Of a stretch of DNA of 64,000 nt, positions 8,732 to 17,980 are shown piece by piece. The stretch's first letter is position 1. Each line of letters opens with the position of its first letter. Origin of the DNA: JAJRPT01 sp965661945 (lineage in GTDB: Bacteria > Bacteroidota > Ignavibacteria > Kapaibacteriales > UBA2268); the NCBI GenBank assembly GCA_965661945.1, contig CBFIFP010000008.1, positions 1-64,000 of the forward strand, in the 5' to 3' direction. The translations under genes and the position numbers were made by a program. The notes under the pieces were generated by a model. It made no database searches. It worked only from the letters and a program-made list of their open reading frames with translations, and had not been told where the DNA came from.

Positions 8732-8762
8732 CTGGATTCTTCGCTAGCGCTCTGAATGACGG
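8732..8762. repeat. Interspersed repeat copy (CTGGATTCTTCGCTAGCG...)
   Basis: On the minus strand it reads GTCATTCAGAGCGCTAGCGA followed by AGAATCC, close to the widespread GTCATTCTGAGCG-AGCGAAGAATC element. It lies 119 nt from the truncated copy at 8590. Confidence 0.6.
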
Positions 8763-8785
8763 AGGGTACTAGTTTTTATTCAAGT

Positions 8786-8805
8786 CCACCAGCTAAAGCA
8801 GGTGG
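8786..8805. repeat. Near-palindromic repeat relic
   Basis: CCACCAGCTAAAGCAGGTGG is an almost perfect palindrome (one A-A mismatch in the stem). It resembles another class of small interspersed repeats found in Bacteroidetes spacers. Confidence 0.5.
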
Positions 8806-8888
8806 CAATTCATTGGGTAGGTGGGGGTTCTGGGGGTTTTAGTCTTCCGAAGGGTTGGGAACCTTTGGTAGGTATGGGATGTTGGATA

Positions 8889-10706
8889 TTATTTATTTAG
8901 GTAGTCTTTTACAGAATCTGGTAATCTGCCGCCTTTTTGTAAAATTATATTTGCGTATTCTGATGCTAACTTTTTATTATTTAATTTAATATATAAATTT
9001 AAGAGAGCAATATGTGGCTCGATGTATGCTCTATCAATTTCAATTGCTTTTAGTAGCAGTTTTTCGGCATCTATGTAGTTTTCTTCGTTTAATAAATCTT
9101 CTCCTATATAAAATAACATTGTGAAAATCTCTTTTTTGTGATTTTCTAACATTTCGTTATCTATGTAACTTATTGCATAATCAATATTATTTGTTTTTAG
9201 TAATGAATGTAGATAATTAACTTTTATTTCTGATGAATGTTTATTTGTGTTTTGAAAATAGTTATCTAATAATTTTTTGGTCTCAGAGTATTTTTTCGTT
9301 TTTATAAGTGCATTTGAATAATATAAAGCTAAATCTTTGTTAGTTGAGTCAACTTCATACGCTTTTTCAAAAAAATCGAATGCTTTTGTGAAATAGTTTT
9401 GTTTGAAATAAAAAATAGCCAGGTTCATAGGATATTTATAGTAAAGTTTATTACCTTCATAAGCTTTTAGTAGAAATTCTTCTTCTTTTTCTACATTTCC
9501 TACGCTTCTGTAATGCCTAGATAGCATAAATGGAAATAGTGCTTTATTTTTATCTTTTTCGTAAATTCTTTCATAAAAAGTAAATCTATCCGAATAATAT
9601 CTACTTTCATTATAAGATAAATACCCCAAAATAAATGATATAACAGCAAGAATGATAAAATAATTCTTTCTAAACTCAAATTTTGTTAATATACTTGCTA
9701 TACTAATTAGTAAGCCAATTGTTGGAAAATATGCTCTACATTCAAGATATTCGTTCCAGTCGTTAGAATTACTTACCGTTACAAGCATAGCGGGTGAAAT
9801 TATTAGTAAAAATATAGAAATTCCAATAAGAAATAATATGTTTTTATAGAGTTTGAACTTGATTATTAATGAAGTGAAAATAATGATTAAGCCAATACCA
9901 AGTGAAGTGTTTAAAGTTCCGTAAGTTGCAAGTGGCATAAGGTCTATTGGTATAAAGATTTTTGCAAGCAACTCCGGAATAACAGGTAAATTATTTAATA
10001 TTATATCAATTCCATATTTATTGATATCAACACCTAATTCAGCATTTGATTTTAATAAAAAATAGATAATATAAGATGCCGCAAGAAATAGAAGATATTT
10101 TCCAGTTTCTCTTTTGCTTAATTTTAGATAAAAGTATGCAAATAAGATATTTATAAATGGTGTTATAAGTGCGGTTTCTTTACTTAAAAATGCTAATAAT
10201 GTAAATAATGCAGAAATTGAATAATTAAATGTTGATTGATTTTTTAATAGAAATATCAAACTGGAAAGGGCGAAAATGGTGTAAATAATATCATTTCTCC
10301 CTACTATCCACGAAACTGCATTGACATTTATTGGAATTAGTGCGAAAATTAGGGTTATAAATACAGTCCACTTTTTATCTATTTTAAAAAGTAACAACAA
10401 ATGAAAAAACAGCAGACAAGCAAGAATATGATAAAATATATTTGATATTTGGTAGAATTTGAAGTCATCACCTGCGAAATGTTTATCTATCACGAATGAT
10501 ATATTAATTATTGGTCTATAATAAGTTGTGTTTATATATCCTTTAAAGAACTCGTTTTTTATATCTGATAATTCGTCAATTCTTTCTTTACCGACTAAAA
10601 TTATTTCATGGTCATCGCAATAAACTAATTCATTGTTAATGTTTGAACCATAAACAATTATTATACTTAGGATAAATAAAAAGTAATATTTTAGATTGGC
10701 ATTCAT
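8889..10706 (-). CDS. Multi-pass glycosyltransferase (GT-C/TMTC-like) with TPR tail
   Basis: A 605-residue protein. Residues 1-370 contain about ten transmembrane helices with a GT-C type acidic motif in the first periplasmic loop (VYCDDHEII), YRPIINISF and VSWIVGRNDIIYTIF, as in TMTC/PMT-like lipid-linked sugar transferases. Residues about 385-600 are tetratricopeptide repeats (for example YFKQNYFTKAFDFFEKAYEV). Such proteins probably glycosylate periplasmic or surface proteins. The start overlaps the stop of the upstream 90-residue membrane protein (ATGA), implying coupled translation. Acceptor and sugar are unknown. Confidence 0.78.
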   Translation of the reverse strand: MNANLKYYFLFILSIIIVYGSNINNELVYCDDHEIILVGKERIDELSDIKNEFFKGYINTTYYRPIINISFVIDKHFAGDDFKFYQISNIFYHILACLLFFHLLLLFKIDKKWTVFITLIFALIPINVNAVSWIVGRNDIIYTIFALSSLIFLLKNQSTFNYSISALFTLLAFLSKETALITPFINILFAYFYLKLSKRETGKYLLFLAASYIIYFLLKSNAELGVDINKYGIDIILNNLPVIPELLAKIFIPIDLMPLATYGTLNTSLGIGLIIIFTSLIIKFKLYKNILFLIGISIFLLIISPAMLVTVSNSNDWNEYLECRAYFPTIGLLISIASILTKFEFRKNYFIILAVISFILGYLSYNESRYYSDRFTFYERIYEKDKNKALFPFMLSRHYRSVGNVEKEEEFLLKAYEGNKLYYKYPMNLAIFYFKQNYFTKAFDFFEKAYEVDSTNKDLALYYSNALIKTKKYSETKKLLDNYFQNTNKHSSEIKVNYLHSLLKTNNIDYAISYIDNEMLENHKKEIFTMLFYIGEDLLNEENYIDAEKLLLKAIEIDRAYIEPHIALLNLYIKLNNKKLASEYANIILQKGGRLPDSVKDYLNK

Positions 10707-10975
10707 TTATTGAAAACGAAGTTTTTGTAATAAAAATATTCAGGAATTAGAACTAAAATTAAAGATAGTGTGTTGTTTGAAAAATAGATATTATTTAGTT
10801 CTTGAGGATAAATATAATACGAAAGAGTAGCACTTAAAGTCCAGCAGATTAGGAACACTAAAAGCGCAAGCAAAAGGGATAAGAAGCCAGCTTTCAGACC
10901 TTCTAATTTCCAATATTTAGAGAAAGTGATTGCTAAGGCAATTAAATGCAGGTGGTAAATTAAAATATCAATCAT
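10703..10975 (-). CDS. Small membrane protein coupled to the TPR glycosyltransferase
   Basis: A 90-residue protein with about three hydrophobic helices (residues 5-20, 28-50, 67-82) and no recognised family. Its TGA stop overlaps the ATG of the downstream glycosyltransferase, so it is probably produced with it. It may be an accessory subunit of that membrane enzyme, which is inference from position only. Confidence 0.55.
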   Translation of the reverse strand: MIDILIYHLHLIALAITFSKYWKLEGLKAGFLSLLLALLVFLICWTLSATLSYYIYPQELNNIYFSNNTLSLILVLIPEYFYYKNFVFNK

Positions 10976-11039
10976 AATAATTTTTTTTTGACATCTATAA
11001 AATGCAAATTACGAAAAATTATTTTTAAATTATATTAGA

Positions 11040-11603
11040 TTATATTCTTATTTTACCTCTGAAGCCCCTTACTTGATAATATGACTCTGCTCCGTTATGA
11101 TAAATAAACACTCTCCCAAATCTTGAGTCCCCAAATATTGCTCCGTCTTTTTCTCTAATTTCTTTTGGAGTTAGAAGCCAACTTGAAGTTTTAGTGTCAA
11201 ATTCTCCAAAACTTTGTAAATAATAATAATCTTTCTCAGATAATAATTCAATACCTAATTCTTTTGCCATTCCAAATGCACTTCCTTCTGGTTTAAATTT
11301 TTTTCTTGACTCCAAAGCATCATCATCATAACAAAGACTTCTTCTATTTTTAGGAGTTTCCTTGGAGCAATCAAAAAAAATAAACTCATTGGATTTAGAA
11401 TCATAGTCAACAACATCCGGCTCTCCACAAGTGATTTCCATATTGTATAATGCTTTTAGTTTTATAGGTTGATTATTTAATTTAATCTCAATGTTATCCC
11501 AATGAAATCCCAAATGTCTTTTTAAGTTTTTATCAAATCTATTTTTTAGAGTTTGTAATAATTTTAATTTGTCTTTATTTGAAAGATTTTCATAATTAAT
11601 CAT
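11040..11603 (-). CDS. DUF4256 family protein
   Basis: A 187-residue cytoplasmic protein matching DUF4256 along its whole length: an N-terminal LLQTLKNRFDKN helix, CGEPDVVDYD, the block FDTKTSSWLLTPKEIR, then FGRVFIYHNGAESYY and RGFRGKIRI at the end. The conserved HNGAxSYYxxRGFRG motif is intact. Biochemical function of the family is unknown. It stands alone between the membrane-protein operon and a thioredoxin-like lipoprotein. Confidence 0.88.
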   Translation of the reverse strand: MINYENLSNKDKLKLLQTLKNRFDKNLKRHLGFHWDNIEIKLNNQPIKLKALYNMEITCGEPDVVDYDSKSNEFIFFDCSKETPKNRRSLCYDDDALESRKKFKPEGSAFGMAKELGIELLSEKDYYYLQSFGEFDTKTSSWLLTPKEIREKDGAIFGDSRFGRVFIYHNGAESYYQVRGFRGKIRI

Positions 11604-11667
11604 ACTAGAAATTTATTTTAGTTTGTAGCAATTTTCAAATCTATTTATTGATTTTTGTTTGTTTTCT

Positions 11668-12231
11668 TTACTCACCTTTTAACAATGCATTTAGGTTATT
11701 TAGAAAGACTGGCGAATTAGGGTTACCTTTTGCTCTAATCATACCAAATTTATCGATTAGATAATAAAATGGGTAATAGTCGTTTGGATATATTGCTATT
11801 AGATTTTTTAGATCCCATTGATTAAAAACATTGTAAATTTCTTTGTCAGGAGAAAGTTTTTTGATGAAGTCTTCTTCTTTGTAATCGGTTAGGATTTTTA
11901 TTATTTTTAAGTTATCATTTTTAGTTGATTGGTAGATTTCGTCAAGTTTTGGTTCAAATTGTCTGCAGTAGATGCACCAGCTTGCACCGATATAAATTAT
12001 AACTACATTATCCCTGAAATCTTTTAGTTCATTAGGGTTGTCAGAATCTGGGTTCATGATGAAGTTGGGAGCCATATTGCCGATGGTTAAATCTTTTGGT
12101 GAATTAAAATAATTTACTGCTCTTACATCGAATTGAGATGTGCTTTTATCTGGAACTTCTATTTCGTTGTAAGTGTTTTTACAAGAGAATATTACAAGAC
12201 TTAAAAGAAGAAAAAGTGATAGATTTTTCAT
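11668..12231 (-). CDS. TlpA-like thioredoxin lipoprotein
   Basis: A lipoprotein (MKNLSLFLLLSLVIFSCK, lipobox Cys at residue 17) with a thioredoxin-fold domain. The redox motif is W-C-I-Y-C in IGASWCIYCRQFEPKLDEIY, and the cis-Pro region is YPFYYLIDKFG. It probably reduces or isomerises disulfides at the periplasmic face, as TlpA/ResA proteins do. I chose the ATG at 12231 rather than one 54 nt upstream because it starts a clean lipoprotein signal. Its promoter region is shared with the divergent TIG lipoprotein. Confidence 0.82.
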   Translation of the reverse strand: MKNLSLFLLLSLVIFSCKNTYNEIEVPDKSTSQFDVRAVNYFNSPKDLTIGNMAPNFIMNPDSDNPNELKDFRDNVVIIYIGASWCIYCRQFEPKLDEIYQSTKNDNLKIIKILTDYKEEDFIKKLSPDKEIYNVFNQWDLKNLIAIYPNDYYPFYYLIDKFGMIRAKGNPNSPVFLNNLNALLKGE

Positions 12232-12260
12232 AAAAATTATTTTTTTTGCTTTAGAATAGT

Positions 12261-12268
12261 TATATTTG
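12261..12268 (+). promoter_or_regulatory. TAnnTTTG box upstream of TIG lipoprotein
   Basis: TATATTTG lies 40 nt before the ATG at 12309. No clear -33 box is seen. It fits a Bacteroidetes-type -7 element. Confidence 0.4.
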
Positions 12269-12308
12269 TTTTTAGAAATTTTCAAATTTTAAACAAATTA
12301 CATATACA

Positions 12309-13595
12309 ATGACGAAGTTACATATAAAATTATTTTTATTTACAATTGTTCTTTTATCATCTTGCTCAGAAGATGATGAATTAACTTATTTTACGATTTC
12401 TGATTTTTCACCAAAAAATGTTTTGACTGGTGATAGAGTTGTTATTTATGGTGAAAATTTTCCTGAAGATAAGAGGAACACAATTGTTACGGTGAATCAA
12501 ATTGAATATGCAGTAGAAAGCGTTAGTTTTGATTCTATAGTGATTTTTGTGCCAGAGAATGCAACTAGTGGGAACATTAGAGTAATAAATGGTAAGAAAG
12601 ATGCTCTTAGTGACGATGTTTTAAGTATTGAAAAGTTTGAGATTATAGATTTTATACCTAATGTGGGATTTGAGGGTGATGTGATTAGTATAGTTGGAAA
12701 TGGTTTTACAACTGAAAAGAATTTATTGAGTGTGGAGTTTAATGGAGTTGTTGCTGAGATTGGTCAGTCCAATGAGACAACAATTTTGGTGAAAGTTCCT
12801 GTTGGAGCGAGTACTGGAAGGGTAACAGTAGGATATAATAATGTTAAAGTAACGAGTGGTTATGATTTTAAAATAGTTGATAAACCTGATGATATTGGCG
12901 GAGGAGGTAATAATGCTAGTATGTATTTACCAATGGAGAATAATACGTTTTTGTATCAAGTATGGGATTTTGATGAAAATAATAACCGAGTGGGACAGCC
13001 ATCTGTTGATACTGTTTGGGTGGATGACAATATTAATTATAATGGTTTTTCATCAGTAAGGGTGAACAGCAGAGATAATAGAATGGCTCAGAGTGAAATA
13101 ACTCAGAAATACTATAGAGCAAGTGGAGGTCAATATTTTGCAGATGGACTTACTGAGATTAACTTGCCTCCGTTTTTTGCAGAAGAGCTTGCTAATGAAA
13201 TTGATTGGGTTGTGATGCTTGACTTGGATAGGACGAGCTGGGAAGTGTATAGGATTAATGATATAAGTTTTGAATTGCCGCTTCAAGGGCAGAATGTAGA
13301 TGTGAGGATTTCCTCGGATGGTAATGCAAGGATAATTGGTGATAAAAGGATGGAAACGCTTGCTGGAAGAGATTTAGAAATTATAGAAGTAGAATATACT
13401 TTTAATACGGAAATTACTATTACTTTTGGTTTTTTCCCGCTAACTCAGGAGGTAAATTCGGTTACAAGATATTGGTTTGCTGAAGGACTTGGGATTGTGA
13501 AAGAAATTACTTTTAGTGCTGAAGCGACGGGACAAAACCCATTAGGTGACTTTACTGCACCTGGTGAGAGATTTATGTTTAGAATTTACGAATAA
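12309..13595 (+). CDS. Lipoprotein with two IPT/TIG domains
   Basis: A 428-residue lipoprotein (lipobox LLSSC, Cys at about residue 19). Two IPT/TIG Ig-like domains follow: residues about 30-105 (ISDFSPKNVLTGDRVVIYGE) and 108-190 (IIDFIPNVGFEGDVISIVG). After a Gly/Asn linker (GGGGNN) comes a 230-residue C-terminal domain I do not recognise. TIG domains of this type occur in surface-exposed Bacteroidetes proteins that bind glycans or partners. The HAD gene begins 18 nt downstream, so this may be the first gene of a three-gene unit running to 15787. Confidence 0.82.
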   Translation: MTKLHIKLFLFTIVLLSSCSEDDELTYFTISDFSPKNVLTGDRVVIYGENFPEDKRNTIVTVNQIEYAVESVSFDSIVIFVPENATSGNIRVINGKKDALSDDVLSIEKFEIIDFIPNVGFEGDVISIVGNGFTTEKNLLSVEFNGVVAEIGQSNETTILVKVPVGASTGRVTVGYNNVKVTSGYDFKIVDKPDDIGGGGNNASMYLPMENNTFLYQVWDFDENNNRVGQPSVDTVWVDDNINYNGFSSVRVNSRDNRMAQSEITQKYYRASGGQYFADGLTEINLPPFFAEELANEIDWVVMLDLDRTSWEVYRINDISFELPLQGQNVDVRISSDGNARIIGDKRMETLAGRDLEIIEVEYTFNTEITITFGFFPLTQEVNSVTRYWFAEGLGIVKEITFSAEATGQNPLGDFTAPGERFMFRIYE

Positions 13596-13613
13596 GAAAG
13601 GAAGAAGAGATTA

Positions 13614-14354
13614 ATGTCAAGAAAAGCAATAACTATAGATTTTTGGAATACAATTTATGATTCGTCTAATGGGATGGAAAGGAATAAATATAGGCAGAGG
13701 ATTTTAGTAAATGAATTAGATAAGTTTGGAATTATGGTGCTTGCCGAAGAATATGATAAGGCAATGAAAGCAACGTGGAATTATTTTGAGGAAACGTGGA
13801 AAAATAAACATAGAACTCCAACATCAAGAGAGTGTGTGGAATATTTTTGGGATTTTGTTAAGGTTCCAAAAGATGAAGATGCTATGCAAATTGTAACTGA
13901 GGCATTTGAGGACTCTGTTTTGGTTCATAGACCTAAATTAATTTCAAATGTAAAAGAGGTTCTAGAGGTTTTGTCTAGTGAGTTTGACCTTGCTCTTATA
14001 TCAGATACTGGATTTTCACCTGGAACGATTTTGAAGAAGTTGATGAAAGAAGATGATATTGAAAAGTATTTTAAGAGTTTTAGTTTTTCTAATGAAACTG
14101 GTTTTTCGAAACCGAATGAAAATGCTTTTAAAATTGCTTTAGAAAAAATAGATGTTTTGCCGGCTAACTCTTTACATATTGGAGATATTGAACATACAGA
14201 TATAGTTGGAGCGAAGAATTATAAGATGAAAGCAATTAGATTTACTGGTTCTGTAACTGAATATACTTCATCAAGAAATCCGCAGCAGACTATAGCGGAT
14301 TATGAAACAGAGACTTGGGATGATATTCACATTTATATCAAAAATAATTTATGA
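13614..14354 (+). CDS. HAD-superfamily hydrolase-like protein
   Basis: A 246-residue HAD-fold protein. Motif I is TIDFWNTI: the nucleophile Asp9 is present but the usual second Asp (D+2, the acid/base) is Trp. Motif II is LALISDTG, motif III lysine is in GFSKPNENAF, and motif IV is GDIEHTDIVGA. HAD members with F-W in motif I are known, and they may lack ordinary phosphatase activity. A helical cap occupies about residues 20-95. Its stop overlaps the start of the FAD oxidase gene (ATGA), so both are made together, perhaps in glycolate or lactate metabolism; the HAD substrate is unknown. Confidence 0.82.
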   Translation: MSRKAITIDFWNTIYDSSNGMERNKYRQRILVNELDKFGIMVLAEEYDKAMKATWNYFEETWKNKHRTPTSRECVEYFWDFVKVPKDEDAMQIVTEAFEDSVLVHRPKLISNVKEVLEVLSSEFDLALISDTGFSPGTILKKLMKEDDIEKYFKSFSFSNETGFSKPNENAFKIALEKIDVLPANSLHIGDIEHTDIVGAKNYKMKAIRFTGSVTEYTSSRNPQQTIADYETETWDDIHIYIKNNL

Positions 14355-15787
14355 TAGTAAAAGAAGATATATCTACTTTTGAGAATTATTTAAAAGATGC
14401 TTCTAATTATATTGGAAATGCTGAAGCGCTTTATATTCCAGAAAATAAAGAAGAATTAGTTGAAGTTGTTTTAAATGCTATTGCTCAAAATAAACGAATA
14501 ACGATTCAGGGTTCGAGAACAGGACTTACTGGCTCTGCTGTTTCTGAAGGTGGGATATTATGTTCGACTGAGCTATTAAATCGCTGCGATATCGATGAGG
14601 ATAATTTGACTTGCTGGGTTGGGGCTGGATTAAAATACTTTGAATTAGAACAAGAGTTAAAAAAATATAATTTATTTTTACCTCCGAATCCTACCGAAAC
14701 TACTTCTTCTTTGGGTGGAAATCTTGGAGCAAATGCTTCTGGTAGTAGAACTTTTAAGTATGGAGCAACAAGAGAGTGGGTTGAGGAAATAAAATTAATT
14801 CTTCCGAATGGTAAAGATTTGCATTTAAAGAGAGGTGAGAATATAATTTTAGATAATACGATTCGATTTTTGGATTATAATATTGAATTTGTAGATATTT
14901 TTATGCCTCAGATAAAGCATGCAGCAGGATATTATCTTCGAAATGGAATGGATTTGATAGATTTATTTATTGGCTCTGAAGGAACGCTTGGAGTAGTTTA
15001 TGATATTAAATTAAGATTGCTTAAAAGACCAAATGAACTTTTGGGTTTGATTGTTTATTTTGCAAATAAGAGTGAGATGTTTGGATTTCTTGAAGAGGTT
15101 AGAGAGTTATCAATTTCTAATTTTGGAAATAAAGATGATATCTCGGCTAGGTTAATTGAGTATTTTGATATAAACTCTTTAAATATTTTAAAACAGTTTT
15201 ACCATCAAATACCTGCAGATGCTAACTCTGCAATTTGGATAGAACAAGAAATAGATGAGAATCCTGATGAGTTTTTAGAAATGTGGTATGATATTATTCA
15301 AAAACACTCTGGACTTGTAGATAGTACCTGGACTGCTTTAGATGACAAGCAACATATAGAATTTGCTAAGTTTAGACATAAACTTCCTGAAGAGGTTTAT
15401 GAAAATCTATCTAGCAAAAATATTCAAAAAATAGGAACGGATACAGCGGTTGAGTCTAAGTATTTCAAAGATTACTATGATTATTTGTATAATGAATTGG
15501 ATTCGCTAGGGTTGGATTATATAGTTTTTGGACATATTGGTAATTCTCATCTGCATGCAAATGTATTTTATCAATCTGAAAGTGAGATGAAACTTGCTAA
15601 AGATTTTTATATGAGACTTATAAAATATACAATTTCACTTGGTGGAACGGTTTCGGCTGAACATGGAATTGGTAAAATAAAAAAGCCATACTTAAAAGAA
15701 ATGTATGGTGATAAATTAGATATAATGAGAAAAATAAAGCAGACTATAGACCCAAATATGCTTTTTGGTTTTGGTAATTTATTTTAA
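14351..15787 (+). CDS. GlcD/D-lactate dehydrogenase-type FAD-binding oxidoreductase
   Basis: A 478-residue member of the VAO/PCMH flavoprotein family. The FAD-binding half (about 30-215) has ITIQGSRTGLTGSAVSEGGI, then LPPNPTETTSSLGGNLGANA, SGSRTFKYGATREWV and LFIGSEGTLGVV. The C-terminal FAD-oxidase domain has FGHIGNSHLHANVF with its conserved histidines and GGTVSAEHGIGKIKK. Such enzymes oxidise D-2-hydroxyacids (D-lactate, glycolate, 2-hydroxyglutarate) and pass electrons to quinone or a partner. No Fe-S (GlcF-type) subunit is adjacent. The exact substrate is not shown by sequence. Confidence 0.88.
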   Translation: MIVKEDISTFENYLKDASNYIGNAEALYIPENKEELVEVVLNAIAQNKRITIQGSRTGLTGSAVSEGGILCSTELLNRCDIDEDNLTCWVGAGLKYFELEQELKKYNLFLPPNPTETTSSLGGNLGANASGSRTFKYGATREWVEEIKLILPNGKDLHLKRGENIILDNTIRFLDYNIEFVDIFMPQIKHAAGYYLRNGMDLIDLFIGSEGTLGVVYDIKLRLLKRPNELLGLIVYFANKSEMFGFLEEVRELSISNFGNKDDISARLIEYFDINSLNILKQFYHQIPADANSAIWIEQEIDENPDEFLEMWYDIIQKHSGLVDSTWTALDDKQHIEFAKFRHKLPEEVYENLSSKNIQKIGTDTAVESKYFKDYYDYLYNELDSLGLDYIVFGHIGNSHLHANVFYQSESEMKLAKDFYMRLIKYTISLGGTVSAEHGIGKIKKPYLKEMYGDKLDIMRKIKQTIDPNMLFGFGNLF

Positions 15788-15860
15788 TAATTTTTATTCT
15801 TTTGTTTGGTAAAAAATTATTCCTAATTTGGTAGTATTTTTAAATAAAAAATATAAATAA

Positions 15861-17480
15861 ATGAAAATAAAATCACTTTTAATTTTTATTGTAGCGATAG
15901 CAGTTTTTGTAATTAATTCTTGTTATTCAACTAAGCACGAGTTTAGAACTAATTATTCTAACCATAAGTCATTATTGTATAAAGTTAATAATGATAAATA
16001 TCTTCCGTATTTGAAAGTTCATTTAAAAGATGGAGGAGTATGTATTTTTGAAGATTATTGGAAGATTGACACTACTAAAAATTTAATATCTGGTTATGGA
16101 ATTTTATATGACTATAAAAGGAATAAGGTTAAGGAAGAGCAGTTAGATTTACATTTTAATAGTATAGCACTTTTTGAGACTAATGATTTAACTAAAAATC
16201 CAGAGAACAAATTATATAAAATGTATGGGGCTTTATTGGTGGGTAACTTGGCTGTATCAATTTATTGCCGACTTAATCCTAAATCATGTTTTGGCTCTTG
16301 TCCTACTTTTTATATTGATAGTAAAGATAATTTGCATTATTCTGATGCTGAGGGTTTTTCTAGTGCAGTTTTACCATCTTTGGAATATGGCGATGTCGAT
16401 GCTCTTGAGAAGATTTATATGAAAGAGGATAAATTTAATTTGACTTTAAAAAATGAAGCACTTGAGACTCATTATATTAAAGATATTTCTCTTATGGCAT
16501 ATCCTATTGAGGAGAATCAAAGAGTTTTTCACTCAAAATTTGAGAATGAAAAAGATAAATTTTATTTAAGCGAAAATACTTATAATTTAAGTTCTGCTTT
16601 AGATGAAAATGTTGATATCACAAGTGATTTAAGATTTATTGATAAAATAGAGAGATTTTCTTTAACAGATAGTAATAACTTACTTTCTAAAGAGGAGATT
16701 ATATTAAATTTTGATGATATATATAATACTGATAACTTAGGGATGCAAATTCATTTTCGTCAGAGTTTGCTTACAACATACTTATTTTATTCAATGTTAG
16801 ATTATTTGGGAAATGATATATCTGATTATTTTATAATATTGGAAAATAAGAAAGAGTTGAGTGATAAGTTCAAAAAGTTTTTTGATGAATTAGGTGGGAT
16901 TGATGTTTACGCTTGGAATGAAAGACAAAATAGTTGGGATTTTCTAAATTCATTTAAAGAAAGTGGTCCTATTGCGATTAATAAACAATTTATTCCTTTA
17001 AACTTAGATAAAAAATTAACTGATAAAAATGTTAAACTCAAATTAGTTCTTAATAAGGGATATTGGAGAGTAGATTATGTTAGTTTGACTAATATTATTA
17101 GCGAGGTAAAACCAGTTAAGATTAAGGCAAGTGAGTTATTATCAGAAGATGTAAATGATGAAAAAAGTTTAAAATTGTTGAATGATGACGATGAATATTT
17201 TGTAACTATGCCAGCAGATGAGTATGGGTTAAGATTTGATTTACCTAAAAAAGAACAATATTATGAGTTCTTTTTATTTTCGAAAGGATATTATTTAGAG
17301 TGGATGCGACCAGAGTGGACAGAGCAAAAAGAGTTAAGCCGTTTGAATGAGATGATAAATAATCCAAAAAAATATTTCAAAACAGAAGCAAGAGCTTTTA
17401 AGAAGTATGAATCAGTTATGGAAGAAGAGTTTTGGAATTCACGAATTGATAACAAATCAATAATTTACAATGAAAAATAA
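15861..17480 (+). CDS. Large lipoprotein with CFGSCP motif, function unknown
   Basis: A 539-residue lipoprotein (lipobox VFVINSC, Cys at about residue 21). A conserved-looking segment at about residues 133-155 reads NPKSCFGSCPTFYI followed by the DAEGFSSAVLPSLE block; this CFGSCPT pattern recurs in Bacteroidetes lipoproteins. The rest is mixed strand/helix with no domain I recognise. Its last 11 nt overlap the start of the next lipoprotein gene, so the two form an operon. Two paired cysteines in the motif could form a disulfide. Confidence 0.75.
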   Translation: MKIKSLLIFIVAIAVFVINSCYSTKHEFRTNYSNHKSLLYKVNNDKYLPYLKVHLKDGGVCIFEDYWKIDTTKNLISGYGILYDYKRNKVKEEQLDLHFNSIALFETNDLTKNPENKLYKMYGALLVGNLAVSIYCRLNPKSCFGSCPTFYIDSKDNLHYSDAEGFSSAVLPSLEYGDVDALEKIYMKEDKFNLTLKNEALETHYIKDISLMAYPIEENQRVFHSKFENEKDKFYLSENTYNLSSALDENVDITSDLRFIDKIERFSLTDSNNLLSKEEIILNFDDIYNTDNLGMQIHFRQSLLTTYLFYSMLDYLGNDISDYFIILENKKELSDKFKKFFDELGGIDVYAWNERQNSWDFLNSFKESGPIAINKQFIPLNLDKKLTDKNVKLKLVLNKGYWRVDYVSLTNIISEVKPVKIKASELLSEDVNDEKSLKLLNDDDEYFVTMPADEYGLRFDLPKKEQYYEFFLFSKGYYLEWMRPEWTEQKELSRLNEMINNPKKYFKTEARAFKKYESVMEEEFWNSRIDNKSIIYNEK

Positions 17481-17964
17481 AATATTAGTAATATTTATAA
17501 TTTTTGGGATTTTATCTTGTACCCCAAAACCACCAAGTTATGTAACTGATTATGATGGTTTAAGATATAATCGATATGGAAGTTATATAGAAATTAGATT
17601 TGTAAATGATACTTTTTTTTCGGGAGAATTGATTGAAGTAAAAGAAGAGGGATTGGTTCTGCTACGGCATAATCCGAGAAAATGTCAATATTTTGAATTT
17701 AAGGATTTTAAAAAGCTTAAGATGCAAGTTGCAAAACCAGTGAATACATATTGGGCTATACCAATTTTTGCAGTTATATCGATTTCGCATGGTTTGTATG
17801 CTGGATTGACTTTACCTATTAATTTAATAAGTACTTTTGTTATTGGATTTAAAGGACAAAGGCAAAATACTTATAATGAAGAAACTATTTCTAAAGAGAA
17901 TTTAAAGAAGTTTGCGCGTTTTCCTCAGGGTTTGCCTGAAAACATTAAATTAGAAGATTTATAA
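17470..17964 (+). CDS. Small lipoprotein, second gene of a pair
   Basis: A 164-residue lipoprotein (lipobox FGILSC, Cys at about residue 17). The motif FSGELIEVKEEGLVLL suggests a small beta-barrel (SH3-like) fold. A hydrophobic stretch at about 95-120 may touch the membrane. It overlaps the upstream lipoprotein gene by 11 nt. No function is known. An AT-only hairpin at its stop may end this transcript and that of the convergent gene. Confidence 0.7.
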   Translation: MKNKILVIFIIFGILSCTPKPPSYVTDYDGLRYNRYGSYIEIRFVNDTFFSGELIEVKEEGLVLLRHNPRKCQYFEFKDFKKLKMQVAKPVNTYWAIPIFAVISISHGLYAGLTLPINLISTFVIGFKGQRQNTYNEETISKENLKKFARFPQGLPENIKLEDL

Positions 17965-17980
17965 TATTATTTATTTAATA

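Larger units (their letters stand above)
8306..8888. other. Non-coding mosaic of interspersed repeat fragments
   Basis: No normal gene is seen in about 580 nt. It holds three short inverted-repeat relics (listed separately), an eight-G run at 8569-8576, a short near-repeat of GGTAGGTATGGG at 8561-8572 and 8866-8878, and one possible small peptide gene at 8446. Its G content is higher than in neighbouring spacers, which suggests accumulated repeat insertions. Confidence 0.6.
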
